DNA of 64,000 bases from Clostridium kluyveri DSM 555 (GTDB lineage Bacteria > Bacillota > Clostridia > Clostridiales > Clostridiaceae), in assembly GCF_000016505.1 (NCBI RefSeq), contig NC_009706.1:2728001-2792000 (forward strand), written 5' to 3'. The translations under genes and the position numbers were made by a program. The notes below the pieces were generated by a model, which was not told the DNA's origin, made no database searches, and was given only the letters and a program-made list of their open reading frames with translations. The stretch's first letter is position 1. The number at the start of each line of letters is the position of its first letter. Below, piece after piece: positions 1-8,620 of this stretch.

Positions 1-478
1 TACCCGTAAGACCCACAATCCGTTTTGCCCTTGGTCTGACTTTTAGTAGACTTTTAAATCTTTTGGCACCATAGGACTTAAAGGATGATAGTTCATCGAT
101 GACCACCATGTCATAATCAAAAGGGATGCCACTTTTGTTTACCAACCAGTCAACATTTTCTCTATTTATAAGATAGACACTTGCAGGTTTCCTAAGAGCT
201 GCCAACCGCTCCTGTTCTGTTCCGATGGCTACCGAAAACTCCAGTCCTTTTAAATGCTCCCACTTATTTATCTCAGCTGGCCAAGTATCCCTAGCTACTC
301 GAAGTGGGGCAATGACCAGAACCTTTCCAATTTCAAAACTATCAAGACAAAGGTCGAATATAGCAGTTAGAGTAATGACGCTTTTGCCAAGACCCATTTC
401 TAAAAACACCGCAGCAATGGGATGCTCTAGAATGAAGTTCGTTGCATAGGTCTGATATTTATGAGGATTGTATTTCAC
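1..478 (-). CDS. Phage SNF2-family DEAD/DEAH-like helicase (N-terminal part, runs off the window)
   Basis: Translation of the minus strand from a GTG at 478 gives an open frame to the window edge, about 159 residues. It carries a Walker A variant (EMGLGKS) near residue 29 and a DEAD-like Walker B (VVIDELSSFKS) near residue 130, with a typical SNF2 motif Ia between them (VLVIAPLRVARDTWPAE). This is the first RecA lobe of the SNF2-like ATPase common in Firmicutes phage replication modules, presumed to remodel or unwind DNA. A GGAGGG sequence sits 7 nt before the GTG, and the start overlaps the end of the VRR-NUC gene by 20 nt, implying translational coupling. The second helicase lobe lies outside the window. 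Confidence 0.9.
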   Translation of the reverse strand, partial: MKYNPHKYQTYATNFILEHPIAAVFLEMGLGKSVITLTAIFDLCLDSFEIGKVLVIAPLRVARDTWPAEINKWEHLKGLEFSVAIGTEQERLAALRKPASVYLINRENVDWLVNKSGIPFDYDMVVIDELSSFKSYGAKRFKSLLKVRPRAKRIVGLTG

Positions 479-740
479 CGAGTATCCCTCCAATCTGCTT
501 AACATCATCAATGACATAGCAGGCAAAGCCTAACTTCTGTAATTGCTTTATTCTTCTAATCTGTAACAGGCGAGGTTTCTTTCCGGGAGCCTTTAATTCC
601 ACAAATGCCATCTTCCCATGCGGTAAAAGCACTAGGCGGTCTGGCATTCCATCTAAACCTGGGCTAACAAACTTCGCAGCGATGCCTCCCATCTTTTTTA
701 CCTCAGCCACCAGTTTCTTTTCGATATATTTTTCAAGCAT
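459..740 (-). CDS. VRR-NUC domain nuclease (phage)
   Basis: A 93-residue protein made almost entirely of a VRR-NUC fold, the compact PD-(D/E)xK nuclease that phages place beside a SNF2 helicase. Visible motifs are an N-terminal helix with LEKYIEKKLV, the catalytic aspartate in GLDGMPDRLVLLP and the ExK pair in MAFVELKAPGKKP. I start it at the ATG at 740, which has GGAGGTATTT directly upstream; a longer reading from 779 has no ribosome-binding site. It overlaps the helicase start, so the two are probably co-translated and may act as a nuclease-helicase pair on branched DNA. Confidence 0.9.
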   Translation of the reverse strand: MLEKYIEKKLVAEVKKMGGIAAKFVSPGLDGMPDRLVLLPHGKMAFVELKAPGKKPRLLQIRRIKQLQKLGFACYVIDDVKQIGGILGEIQSS

Positions 741-940
741 AAATACCTCCCATATAAAAAGGCCGGAACAAGAAAACAACTTTGAACCAATTTTCCTATA
801 CGCGCGTGTATGCGTGTACGAACAGGCTACTATTACTTCTTTTTACTATTTATAAATAAATAGGTTACTTCTTGTTCCACTTGTTAAGAACCGTTGATTT
901 TCCTTATCATTACTAACTTTAGGGAAAGAACAAGTATGGG

Positions 941-955
941 AACAAGGTAAGGTAC
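941..955. repeat. 15-nt direct repeat, copy 1 (AACAAGGTAAGGTAC)
   Basis: This 15-mer lies just past the stop codon of the VapE gene and recurs exactly, in the same orientation, at 9490-9504 inside the structured leader of the sigma-like gene. The surrounding intergenic stretch (741-958) also contains several CTTGTTC-type direct repeats on the minus strand. Function unknown. Confidence 0.6.
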
Positions 956-958
956 AAC

Positions 959-3325
959 TTAGCGTTGTTCCTCGACTCGGGAATAAGCTCGTTGCTTTCC
1001 GTAGACAGGAAACGTCACAACACCATTCTTGTTCCCAGTGTACTTGTTCCACTCACTGATCTTTCTCATAATGGCACCGATGGCATAGGAATCTGAAGGC
1101 TTTAGCATGGATGCCTCTTTACCGAAACACTCACACCAAATCTCCATATTGCAGACAAGGGTTCTTTGTACTGTTCCAACCCGGGTGCCGCCGCCAAATT
1201 CGCTACCGCCAAGGAAATTTCTACGCTCGTACAAAGACATCGTGTCCCAATCATCCGGCAAGAGCGTATCCAAGTAAGTACGAACCAGTCCTTCTCGTTC
1301 ATCTGTTTCCATAGCATCTGCCTGTTCACTAGTTGCCATGGATACATCATCACCTTCCAGGTAGAGTTTTTCGCCCTTCTCATAAAGCTCTAGTGTCTCT
1401 GCCCAAATCTGCTGTACTTCCTCTTTGGTCATCTGCCAAGCTTTCTTTTTACTGTTTCCGCTAATACGGACTGGCCAGAATCTGCGGTTGCCTGTAATAT
1501 CCCGAAGAAATCCGCTTTCTGCATTGGTAGAACCTACAATTACGCATTGACGGGGATGGCTTTCGACGTTGACCCCATAACTGGCACGGTACTTATCATC
1601 CGCCCTTGAAATAAAGGACTTTACAACCTCCACATCCGTCTTACGCATTCCAGCAAGCTCTCCTAGTTCCAGTAACCAATATCCCTGAAGTTTCTCAGCA
1701 CCTGATTTATCTTTCATGTCCGTAATGGTCAAACTATCTGAAAACCAATCCCCTGCAAGCTTCGCAAAGAAGGTTGACTTACCGATACCTTGAGGACCGT
1801 TTAAGATTAGAACACTATCAAACTTTGTACCTGGTCTATAAATACGGGCTACCGCTGCAACCATCGTTTTGCGAATCACCGCTTTTGTGTAGGAATTATC
1901 TGTTGCACCGAAATAATCAATTAATAGATTTTCTACTCGGCTAATACCATCCCATTTTGGCAGGGAGTCTAGGTACTCCTTAACAGGATGGTATGCTCGT
2001 TCTGATGCTACTGCTAACACAGCATCCTTGGTCTTGGTAGGTGAATAGACTCCGTATTTGCTGCTTAAATACACTTTAAGAAGTGCATTATCTGAATCAT
2101 TCCAACCCATCTTGATCTGTTCCCAAGGCAGGCCACCTTTGGCATCAATACCATCACGGTGGCAATTAAAAGCTATATGCTGTAATTCCTTGTCATGACG
2201 AATAATTAAAACGATGTTGTCTAGCGTGTCTTTTATTCGGCCTTGCTTATCCAATTCCAAAGCTGTCTGCCAATCCTCATCACTAAACTCATCTTCAGCC
2301 TGAGCCTGTCTTTCCTTTGCGAACTCAGCTTTTACCGCTTCATCTTTTATAGCAAACTCGCACATTGCCACAAAAGACGGCATCCTACCAGGAGCCGTAG
2401 TCGTGGAAGCTCTATCATCTAAAGAGCCGAATTTATGAATACGAACAAGGTCAAAAGCATTAAGGAGCAGGCCGCTTGCTGGGTCGGTGGCATGGTGGCT
2501 GTATGCAAATTTATCATCATAGATAATCACACCCGCACTACTGTCAGCTGGAATATAGTCATAGCGCCCTTCCATGGCAGATGGTTCATAAACTGCACCT
2601 AAAAATTTCTCAATTGCTTCACGAACGGAATAGGCACGACAGAAAGTACCTACTACACCTTCCTTTAAAAGCGGATCGGCTTGTTCTTTAAGACTGCGAT
2701 TAATAACTTCAGACTGCCTGCTTGATACGGGCCAAGTTGATGTATCTCGCCAGTTTTCATATTTTGAAAGATAAACATCCGGGTCAAGTAATGCTCCATC
2801 CTGCTCTTCGTAGACAAATTCACCATTAGAGGAAGTAGATGGCCAATACATAAGGCGATGAGCTTCATATGTCGTATCATCGAAAAGGTCAATACCGATT
2901 TCTTTTGCCACCATACGTCCAACGGCTGCATATTCTTCTTCACTGATCTCACGAGCAAGGGGAACGATAAGTCTGAGTCTCGGATTTTCTGGTGTATGTT
3001 TATGAGTGGAGTAAACACAGCATTTGTAGTCGAAAAGCATACTGATTTGCTCCCAAATATCCGGTCTACCGTAATCCATATCAAGGGTAAGCAAAGAGCG
3101 ACATAGAACATTGCCCTTCTTTCGCCTTCCTTCTTTTAAATGTCCTCCGACAAAGCCACCCACGTCTTTGATATCATCTTGTTGACCTTTTTTAAGTTTC
3201 CGATATTCTTCTACCGTTTCTGTAGTACGTTGCGTCGTCTTTACACGGGAGCAAAAATCCACCCAGGAGATATCTTTGTTTTTCCATTTCCTATCCATCC
3301 GGCTATTGCCCACTGCAATTTTCAT
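959..3325 (-). CDS. Phage PrimPol/VapE-type primase-helicase
   Basis: A 788-residue two-domain replication protein. The N-terminal ~200 residues resemble an archaeo-eukaryotic-type primase-polymerase: LLTLDMDYG near residue 80 provides the acidic pair, followed by a YSTHKHTPENPRLR segment. The C-terminal half is a virulence-associated E (VapE) superfamily 3-like ATPase, with Walker A GPQGIGKST near residue 510, a LLELGELAGM segment, a R-finger-like NRRFWPV motif and DDWDT-containing tail. In phages and satellites this combination primes and unwinds the replication origin. The start overlaps the stop of the DUF4406 gene by 4 nt (ATGA-type), consistent with coupling. Length is normal for the family. 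Confidence 0.9.
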   Translation of the reverse strand: MKIAVGNSRMDRKWKNKDISWVDFCSRVKTTQRTTETVEEYRKLKKGQQDDIKDVGGFVGGHLKEGRRKKGNVLCRSLLTLDMDYGRPDIWEQISMLFDYKCCVYSTHKHTPENPRLRLIVPLAREISEEEYAAVGRMVAKEIGIDLFDDTTYEAHRLMYWPSTSSNGEFVYEEQDGALLDPDVYLSKYENWRDTSTWPVSSRQSEVINRSLKEQADPLLKEGVVGTFCRAYSVREAIEKFLGAVYEPSAMEGRYDYIPADSSAGVIIYDDKFAYSHHATDPASGLLLNAFDLVRIHKFGSLDDRASTTTAPGRMPSFVAMCEFAIKDEAVKAEFAKERQAQAEDEFSDEDWQTALELDKQGRIKDTLDNIVLIIRHDKELQHIAFNCHRDGIDAKGGLPWEQIKMGWNDSDNALLKVYLSSKYGVYSPTKTKDAVLAVASERAYHPVKEYLDSLPKWDGISRVENLLIDYFGATDNSYTKAVIRKTMVAAVARIYRPGTKFDSVLILNGPQGIGKSTFFAKLAGDWFSDSLTITDMKDKSGAEKLQGYWLLELGELAGMRKTDVEVVKSFISRADDKYRASYGVNVESHPRQCVIVGSTNAESGFLRDITGNRRFWPVRISGNSKKKAWQMTKEEVQQIWAETLELYEKGEKLYLEGDDVSMATSEQADAMETDEREGLVRTYLDTLLPDDWDTMSLYERRNFLGGSEFGGGTRVGTVQRTLVCNMEIWCECFGKEASMLKPSDSYAIGAIMRKISEWNKYTGNKNGVVTFPVYGKQRAYSRVEEQR

Positions 3326-3756
3326 AAGCTTTCAACCTCCTCATGCTCCGGACTAAAATATCTGACCGTTTGTCTGCGTTTTTTGGCTACTTCAATTTCC
3401 CTCGCCATACCGCTTGAGATGGTATTGCCCAGCACCCACACCTCGGAGCATTTACCCATAAGTACGATGTCCATAAATATGGCAAGCTCCCGTTCCTCTG
3501 GGTTTTCATCATCCATAAACTGCGGAAACATAAGATGGGGAGCAATTGGAATACAGTTTTGGTCTAAGGCAAACCTGCAAAAACTGCGAGCCTTTTTAAT
3601 GTTTCCTTCTACATCACCGGAATAGGGAGAACAGATATATACAAGCGGCTTAAAGGCAGATTTTTTCTCTACCTTTTCCTTTTTCATTATGTTGGTCAGT
3701 GCTTCATGGGGAGTTGGGTCATGGTATCCTTCGTGATTGAATTTGTTGATTCCCAT
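3322..3756 (-). CDS. DUF4406 phage protein (nucleoside deoxyribosyltransferase-like fold)
   Basis: About 144 residues. The core segment YICSPYSGDVEGNIKKAR followed by APHLMFPQF and GMAREIEVAKK is typical of DUF4406, which belongs to the nucleoside 2-deoxyribosyltransferase/TIR-like superfamily; phage members are common and their substrate is usually unknown. I place the start at the ATG at 3756, which has GGAGGG upstream and overlaps the antirepressor stop codon by one base (TAATG). A longer reading from 3840 lies inside the antirepressor gene and lacks a ribosome-binding site. Confidence 0.8.
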   Translation of the reverse strand: MGINKFNHEGYHDPTPHEALTNIMKKEKVEKKSAFKPLVYICSPYSGDVEGNIKKARSFCRFALDQNCIPIAPHLMFPQFMDDENPEERELAIFMDIVLMGKCSEVWVLGNTISSGMAREIEVAKKRRQTVRYFSPEHEEVESL

Positions 3757-4508
3757 TACACACCCTCCATTTCTATCTGTGGCAAAATACCGTCTGCCTT
3801 CATCAGTTCGTAAATGAAGAGTCTGCCTTTTTGTGTCCAATATGTATGGACCTTTGTATGCTGTTGCCCATTACTGCCAAGGTAGCTATGAGTCTTAGTG
3901 CTGGTGTAACCTTTTTCCGCATACTTCTGATATAAAAGCCAAATGCCGCCTTGTTTAAATTGGACGCCCTTTTTATTAAGGTAGCGGTTCATCCAAATAG
4001 CTGACTTGCCGTAATCTTTGGCAATTGCTGATGTAGAAATGAGGTCTTTGCAATTTAGAACTACATCATAATAGGAGACTTTCGGTTTCATTTCCGCAAT
4101 CTGCTGATTCTGAACAGCAATCGTACCTTCAAGTAATTTATTTTGATTCCTTACTTGATTTAGTTGCTGATTGGCAAACTGTAATGCCCTTGCCATGATT
4201 GCTTCTGGAGAGTTCCATCGTCTTTCAATTTCAAGAAAGTACCCGCGGCATTGTTTTCCTTTTGGAGTACGCTGTATCATGCATAGCTCTTTTGCCATAT
4301 CAATTGTTATTTGATGGTCCACAGCTGGTCTTCCACCTGTACTTTCCGACAGAAATGTCGAAAAGTCCGTACCCTCCACAAATCCATACTCACACATTCT
4401 TGGAAACCATTTATCATAGGGTGTTTTCACTTCCAAAACCGCATGTAAATCACGGCCAAGTACTGTGGGGCGGTCTTTTTCATAGTTGATTCTTACTAAT
4501 TCGTCCAT
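3756..4508 (-). CDS. Phage antirepressor, AntA/AntB plus KilAC domains
   Basis: A 250-residue protein with an N-terminal AntA/AntB domain (residues 1-95; VLGRDLHAVLEVKTPYDKWF, FVEGTDF and a TIDMAKELCMIQ segment) joined by a coiled linker (residues ~105-135) to a C-terminal KilAC/ANT domain (residues ~140-250; STSAIAKDYGKSAIWMNRYL). Such proteins counteract the phage repressor during induction. The ribosome-binding site AGGAGGTAAT lies 5 nt upstream and is complementary over 12 nt to an upstream arm (see 4513-4573), suggesting translational control. It is placed between the polymerase and DUF4406 genes in the replication operon. Confidence 0.92.
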   Translation of the reverse strand: MDELVRINYEKDRPTVLGRDLHAVLEVKTPYDKWFPRMCEYGFVEGTDFSTFLSESTGGRPAVDHQITIDMAKELCMIQRTPKGKQCRGYFLEIERRWNSPEAIMARALQFANQQLNQVRNQNKLLEGTIAVQNQQIAEMKPKVSYYDVVLNCKDLISTSAIAKDYGKSAIWMNRYLNKKGVQFKQGGIWLLYQKYAEKGYTSTKTHSYLGSNGQQHTKVHTYWTQKGRLFIYELMKADGILPQIEMEGV

Positions 4509-4512
4509 ACGA

Positions 4513-4573
4513 ATTACCTCCTGTAATATAGTCAGAGAGGAAACCCCTCTACCTAATAGCCACAGGAGGTAAT
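4513..4573 (-). promoter_or_regulatory. Candidate RBS-sequestering RNA hairpin before the antirepressor
   Basis: Perfect 12-bp inverted repeat: ATTACCTCCTGT at 4513-4524 and ACAGGAGGTAAT at 4562-4573. On the transcribed minus strand the 3' arm is the antirepressor ribosome-binding site. A nested small stem (4536-4540 with 4546-4550) lies in the loop, next to the core GGCTATTAGGTAGAGGG that recurs at 8847-8863. What is seen is the complementarity; translational repression is inferred. Confidence 0.55.
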
Positions 4574-4601
4574 GAATGTTGAGGATTTTGAAAAAATATA
4601 T

Positions 4602-6536
4602 TTAATCTTTTTGATAAAACTGACACTCATAGCCATCAGCACTAAGTAACAGACCATTTGCCCATGTTGGGGTTCTAGCCATTTGTTCACAAATAGTAGA
4701 AAGTGACATCCTCATGTCCGCTTCGATTATAATTTCATCGTGCACATGAGCCACAATGGAACAATTCTTTAACGTCTGCATGGCGTGGCACAAGATGTCA
4801 CGACTGATTGCCTGGACAATATTCTCTACAAATTTTGGACCGTAGCTTTCGATTCTTTCCCATTTCTTTGTCCCACCAACCCCTTCATAAGTAACTGACT
4901 CACCACCAAATACATTCTCTCCCATACGAGGTTTTACATAGGAAAGCCGCCTGCCGGAAGGAAGGACAATAAAGAGCATCCCACTTTGATATATAAATTT
5001 AATGCCGTGTGTTTCTGTAGGAATTTTCTGCTTAACGCAGGTTTTTACAGCGTGGTCAACATCCCACCATAGTTTTGTAATATTGGGATTGGATTGTCTC
5101 CAAGCCGTTACAAGAGGTTGAAGTTCCTCTTCTTCAATTCCCATCTCCAAAGCACCCATTGATTTCAATGCTCCAACAGATCCACCGTAACCTAGGGCTA
5201 ATTCAGCAATTTTTCCCTTCTGACGAAGATGTCCATTAACACCGTTTTTCTCCACAGGTACATTAAACATCTGAGATGCACTTGCACAGTAAATGTCACC
5301 GCCATTTTGGAATACATCTATTCTCCATTTTTCTCCCGCAAGCCAGGCGATAACGCGAGCTTCAATCGCTGAAAAATCTGCAACTATAAACTTCATGCCC
5401 TCCTGCGGTACAAAAGCAGTACGGATAAGTTCCGACAGCACCTCCGGGATAGAATCATAAATTAAGGTAAGAGCATCAAAGTTTCCGCTACGAACTAAGG
5501 CACGAGCCTGTTCCAAATCAGGCATATGGTTTTGAGGGAGATTTTGCAGTTGAATAAGCCTGCCCGAAAACCTACCAGTTCTGTTTGCTCCATAAAACTG
5601 AAACATTCCTCTTGCACGACCATCATTACATACTGCATTCTCCATTGCTGTGTATTTTTTTATCGATGATTTTGCAAGCTGCTGACGAAGTTCCAAAACG
5701 GTGCCTAGTGGTTCAGGTGCTGTCTTTAACATCTCAGCAACTGCTTTTTTACCAAGACTATCTGTTTCCAATCCGTTATCAGCAAGCCATTCTTTCATTT
5801 GTTGTATAGAGTTTGGATTCTCCAAATTAGTTATATCCTGCATTAAAGCCATTAGCTTTTCCCGCGACTGTTCATCCATCTTGACGGCTTGTTTTACAAA
5901 AGCCATGTCAATAGCGATACCACGATCATTGATTTTCTGGTCAAGATGATATTCTGACCATATATTCTCTGGAATCGGGAATTTAGATAGTCTCTGCTGT
6001 ATTGACATCTCGGCTTCCACATCACGGATGTTATATGCTTTAAATCGCTCCCATTTATCCATGTCGTGTTTCGGTAGATTGCGAACTCGTCCTCCGTTTG
6101 ATTTAGTGGGGGAGCACGGTGTACAGAAATATTTAATAAGGTCTTTGCCTTCCGTCAATTTTTGTTTTTCCAATCCTAAAACTGCACCGACACCCTCAAG
6201 AGAAAGCGGAAGTCCCATATAAGCCGACCATACCATTGAACATTTCCAGGATGTAGGGTCAAGATAATCAGTAAGGTTAAGCCATTTTGATAAGCAAACA
6301 CGCTCAAACATAGCATTAAAGGCCCATTTGGTAACGGAATTATCCATAAGGGCATTGATTATTTCATTTGGGATTTTCTCTCCACAGGCAAGATCGACCA
6401 CCTGAACTGCACCGCCATCAACCGAATAACCAAACAACAGAATTTCAAAATCATCACTCTCGGCATAACGGTAGACTCCACATTTTTGAAGATTGGCACT
6501 ACTAAATGTCTCAATATCAATAGATATAGAATTCAT
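4602..6536 (-). CDS. Phage family A DNA polymerase
   Basis: A 644-residue phage-type DNA polymerase I homologue. The N-terminal 3'-5' exonuclease domain shows the DIETFSS motif (Asp7, Glu9) and a second acidic site around VTKWAFNAMFERVCL. The polymerase domain contains motif A (FIVADFSAIEARVIAW, about residue 380), motif B around QKGKIAELALGYGGS, and motif C HVHDEIIIE near residue 610. No 5'-3' exonuclease domain is present, as expected for phage versions of this length. It should replicate the phage genome with the primase-helicase encoded downstream. Its last codons overlap, in another frame, a segment resembling the tail of the sigma-like protein. Confidence 0.95.
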   Translation of the reverse strand: MNSISIDIETFSSANLQKCGVYRYAESDDFEILLFGYSVDGGAVQVVDLACGEKIPNEIINALMDNSVTKWAFNAMFERVCLSKWLNLTDYLDPTSWKCSMVWSAYMGLPLSLEGVGAVLGLEKQKLTEGKDLIKYFCTPCSPTKSNGGRVRNLPKHDMDKWERFKAYNIRDVEAEMSIQQRLSKFPIPENIWSEYHLDQKINDRGIAIDMAFVKQAVKMDEQSREKLMALMQDITNLENPNSIQQMKEWLADNGLETDSLGKKAVAEMLKTAPEPLGTVLELRQQLAKSSIKKYTAMENAVCNDGRARGMFQFYGANRTGRFSGRLIQLQNLPQNHMPDLEQARALVRSGNFDALTLIYDSIPEVLSELIRTAFVPQEGMKFIVADFSAIEARVIAWLAGEKWRIDVFQNGGDIYCASASQMFNVPVEKNGVNGHLRQKGKIAELALGYGGSVGALKSMGALEMGIEEEELQPLVTAWRQSNPNITKLWWDVDHAVKTCVKQKIPTETHGIKFIYQSGMLFIVLPSGRRLSYVKPRMGENVFGGESVTYEGVGGTKKWERIESYGPKFVENIVQAISRDILCHAMQTLKNCSIVAHVHDEIIIEADMRMSLSTICEQMARTPTWANGLLLSADGYECQFYQKD

Positions 6537-6556
6537 GTATTACACCCTTTCCAATG

Positions 6557-6597
6557 CAAACGAGGTGACAGAAGAACAACTTCCACCACCCCGTTTG
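6557..6597 (-). other. Intercistronic stem-loop between DUF2815 and polymerase genes
   Basis: CAAACGAGGTG (6557-6567) pairs with CACCCCGTTTG (6587-6597), 11 bp with one G-U pair in the minus-strand RNA and a 19-nt loop. It sits between the DUF2815 stop (6615) and the polymerase start (6536). There is no T-tract, so an mRNA processing or stability structure is more likely than a terminator. Confidence 0.5.
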
Positions 6598-6614
6598 TAT
6601 TCATACTTTAGCTG

Positions 6615-7163
6615 TTATGCTAGGAAATCATCATCTTCAATTGTGGTGAAATCATCAGCCGCTGTGGTTCTGCTGCCTAAAGGCTCTCCGTCTCTAATCT
6701 TCTGGATGTTACCAAGTCCGCAGGCCACACCCTTGTTCCCATTAGAATTGAAAGCATAGAAATTAAGTGACACTCTTGCATAGCAACCACTGTATACCTC
6801 ATTGCGATCCAGAATAGGCTTGACTGCTTTATCTACAATCTGAGGCGGAGTAGTGCTGTTGGCATTTACAAAATAATGTCCTTTATAAGCCTCATCATCT
6901 CGTTCTACATCACCATCTCGAAGCGGCAGCTTGATAGCAGCCTTATTTGGTTTTTTACCGCCAAACTTTGCAATGCCCTCTTCAATAGCTGCATCAACTG
7001 CTGCATTGATGGCATTAATGGTTTCCTTATCCGATTTAGGAATCAATACCGATACACTATACTTTTCTGCCCCACCATTGATGGATACGGGCTCCCAGCC
7101 GTGAAAGTAGCTAAGACGTGTGTTGACGCTTGTAACAACCTTCGTTCTGTTTTGATTATTCAT
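6615..7163 (-). CDS. DUF2815 phage protein, probable single-stranded-DNA-binding role
   Basis: A 182-residue DUF2815 protein. Typical features are the N-terminal RTKVVTSVNTRLSYFHGWEP segment, SVSVLIPKSDKETI, the YSGCYARVSLNFYAF strand and an acidic C-terminal tail (TTIEDDDFLA) like that of SSB-type proteins. Family members sit next to DUF2800 and polymerase A genes in Firmicutes phages and are thought to bind ssDNA; that role is inferred from context and the acidic tail. The ATG at 7163 has GGAGGGATAGGA upstream and lies 5 nt before the DUF2800 stop codon, so I prefer it to the longer reading from 7187. Confidence 0.85.
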   Translation of the reverse strand: MNNQNRTKVVTSVNTRLSYFHGWEPVSINGGAEKYSVSVLIPKSDKETINAINAAVDAAIEEGIAKFGGKKPNKAAIKLPLRDGDVERDDEAYKGHYFVNANSTTPPQIVDKAVKPILDRNEVYSGCYARVSLNFYAFNSNGNKGVACGLGNIQKIRDGEPLGSRTTAADDFTTIEDDDFLA

Positions 7164-7167
7164 ATTC

Positions 7168-8304
7168 CTATCCCTCCGTAATTTCATTAAATTCGTTTTT
7201 TACATTTGATATATTCATAGCTGGCCGCTTATCCGAATTTGGAACCAGCGTTGGCTTGCCCGGTGGTTTATGTATGAGACCACCGAGAATTTGCTCAAAT
7301 TTCTTTTTGCCCATCAGCTTCTGCATTTCTGTAAGGGTAATGAGACTCTGACGGTAGATATCTTTATAGCCGTTTGCCTTGGCTGCTTCAGCCACAGCTT
7401 CTTCGTCTTTATATTTGCGAACAGATCTGCCCTCTACTACCTTAAAACCGTGCCACTCTTTCCCGTGATTAACAGCAGCATCCGTGGCATAAGCTATAAT
7501 TTCATTTGCCCACTTTGTAAGGTCGGACAGTTTAGAAAGAACTTCTTCAATTTCAGAGTCCGTAAGCAGGGGTGGCAGTTTAAATTCCATCTGTGCTAAT
7601 TTCAGCTTTTCTTCTGCTCTTGCACGGCATTTAACAGCCGCTCGACAGAAAGTACACCATTCACCTGGAAGATAGTCACCTTCGCCTTCGTAGGCCTTCT
7701 TCGCCTTTGGCTTCAGTTCATTTTCTGCCCAGTCTTTTAATTCCTTTACCGGGATTGTCCATGTACTGACATTTTCCCTGCGGGGTTGGAAGATGGTCAT
7801 GGAAACCTCCTCGATGTCGTACAAACTATCGTAGATTTCCAAAGCACCAAGGGCATACAATTTCATCTGCGGATTATCCACCGCATCTACCAACACACCC
7901 ATGCCGTACTTAAAATCAATAATATGAAGCTTTTTATCTCCAATAATGATGCAGTCACCAGTTCCGAACCCCTGCGGCACATAGCAGGAAAAATCAAGAC
8001 GTTGTTCAATAAGTATTAGCGGGTCCGTACAGCTTTGCCTTGCCAGTTCAAACTGCTCCATTACAAATTCCACATAGGCATCGCTGTGTTCTTCCATCTC
8101 ATCGGTGTTATAAGCCGAGACAGGACGCTTACTCCTCATGTGAAGTGCTTTTTTGAGTTTATGTTCACATAGAGCATGGGCGGCTGTACCTTCAGCGGCC
8201 GCATTGGATTCGCTATTTTCAAATTCCAGTTCCAATCTTGCAGATGGTAGACAATTAAGCCACCTATGGGACCCTGATGCGGAAAGTACTGCGTGATCAC
8301 TCAT
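7168..8304 (-). CDS. DUF2800 phage protein, PD-(D/E)xK nuclease-like
   Basis: A 378-residue DUF2800 protein of the Cas4/RecB-like nuclease superfamily. It starts with SASGSHRWLNCLPSARLE, has a GTAAHALCEHKL motif near residue 40, the nuclease core GTGDCIIIGDKKLHIIDFKYG (Asp, then D-x-K) near residue 120-140, and a cysteine-containing segment WCTFCRAAVKCRARAEEKL near residue 220 that resembles part of the Cas4-type cluster ligands. It likely processes DNA ends for replication or recombination. Its start overlaps the preceding gene by 8 nt; it is transcribed with DUF2815 and polymerase. Confidence 0.85.
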   Translation of the reverse strand: MSDHAVLSASGSHRWLNCLPSARLELEFENSESNAAAEGTAAHALCEHKLKKALHMRSKRPVSAYNTDEMEEHSDAYVEFVMEQFELARQSCTDPLILIEQRLDFSCYVPQGFGTGDCIIIGDKKLHIIDFKYGMGVLVDAVDNPQMKLYALGALEIYDSLYDIEEVSMTIFQPRRENVSTWTIPVKELKDWAENELKPKAKKAYEGEGDYLPGEWCTFCRAAVKCRARAEEKLKLAQMEFKLPPLLTDSEIEEVLSKLSDLTKWANEIIAYATDAAVNHGKEWHGFKVVEGRSVRKYKDEEAVAEAAKANGYKDIYRQSLITLTEMQKLMGKKKFEQILGGLIHKPPGKPTLVPNSDKRPAMNISNVKNEFNEITEG

Positions 8305-8620
8305 TACCTAGTACCTCCGCATCTTTCAACATATCTGTATAATGTTTTGGGTCAACTTCGCTTAATTTAGAGCCACCGTATTTTTGGATGATTTCCCTCA
8401 CTTGGGCAGTAAGACCGGCTTGACTCTTTTCAGCAAGTTTTGCTCTGACTTCCTCCAGTGTGATCTCCTTTTTCTTTGGCGCAGGTTCTTTTACAGGTGT
8501 AGTCGGTTCTTTTGCTTCGACAGGTTCATTGCCCGCCATTGCATCAGCAACCGCTTGTATGCTGTCTGCCAAAGAACGCATATCAGAAACCACATCAAGA
8601 AGTAGTTTGATTTTGCTCAT
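8297..8620 (-). CDS. Small conserved phage protein of unknown function
   Basis: A 107-residue protein: an amphipathic N-terminal helix (residues 1-30), a Pro/Lys/Glu-rich low-complexity linker (residues 32-52) and a C-terminal helical domain (ITLEEVRAKLAEKSQAGLTA... YGGSKLSEVDPKHY) with the look of a small DNA-binding or recruitment domain. Proteins like this sit next to DUF2800 in many Firmicutes phages. Strong ribosome-binding site GGAGGATTAAACC before the ATG. It overlaps its neighbours on both sides, so it is part of the same operon. No catalytic motif is seen. Confidence 0.75.
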   Translation of the reverse strand: MSKIKLLLDVVSDMRSLADSIQAVADAMAGNEPVEAKEPTTPVKEPAPKKKEITLEEVRAKLAEKSQAGLTAQVREIIQKYGGSKLSEVDPKHYTDMLKDAEVLGNE

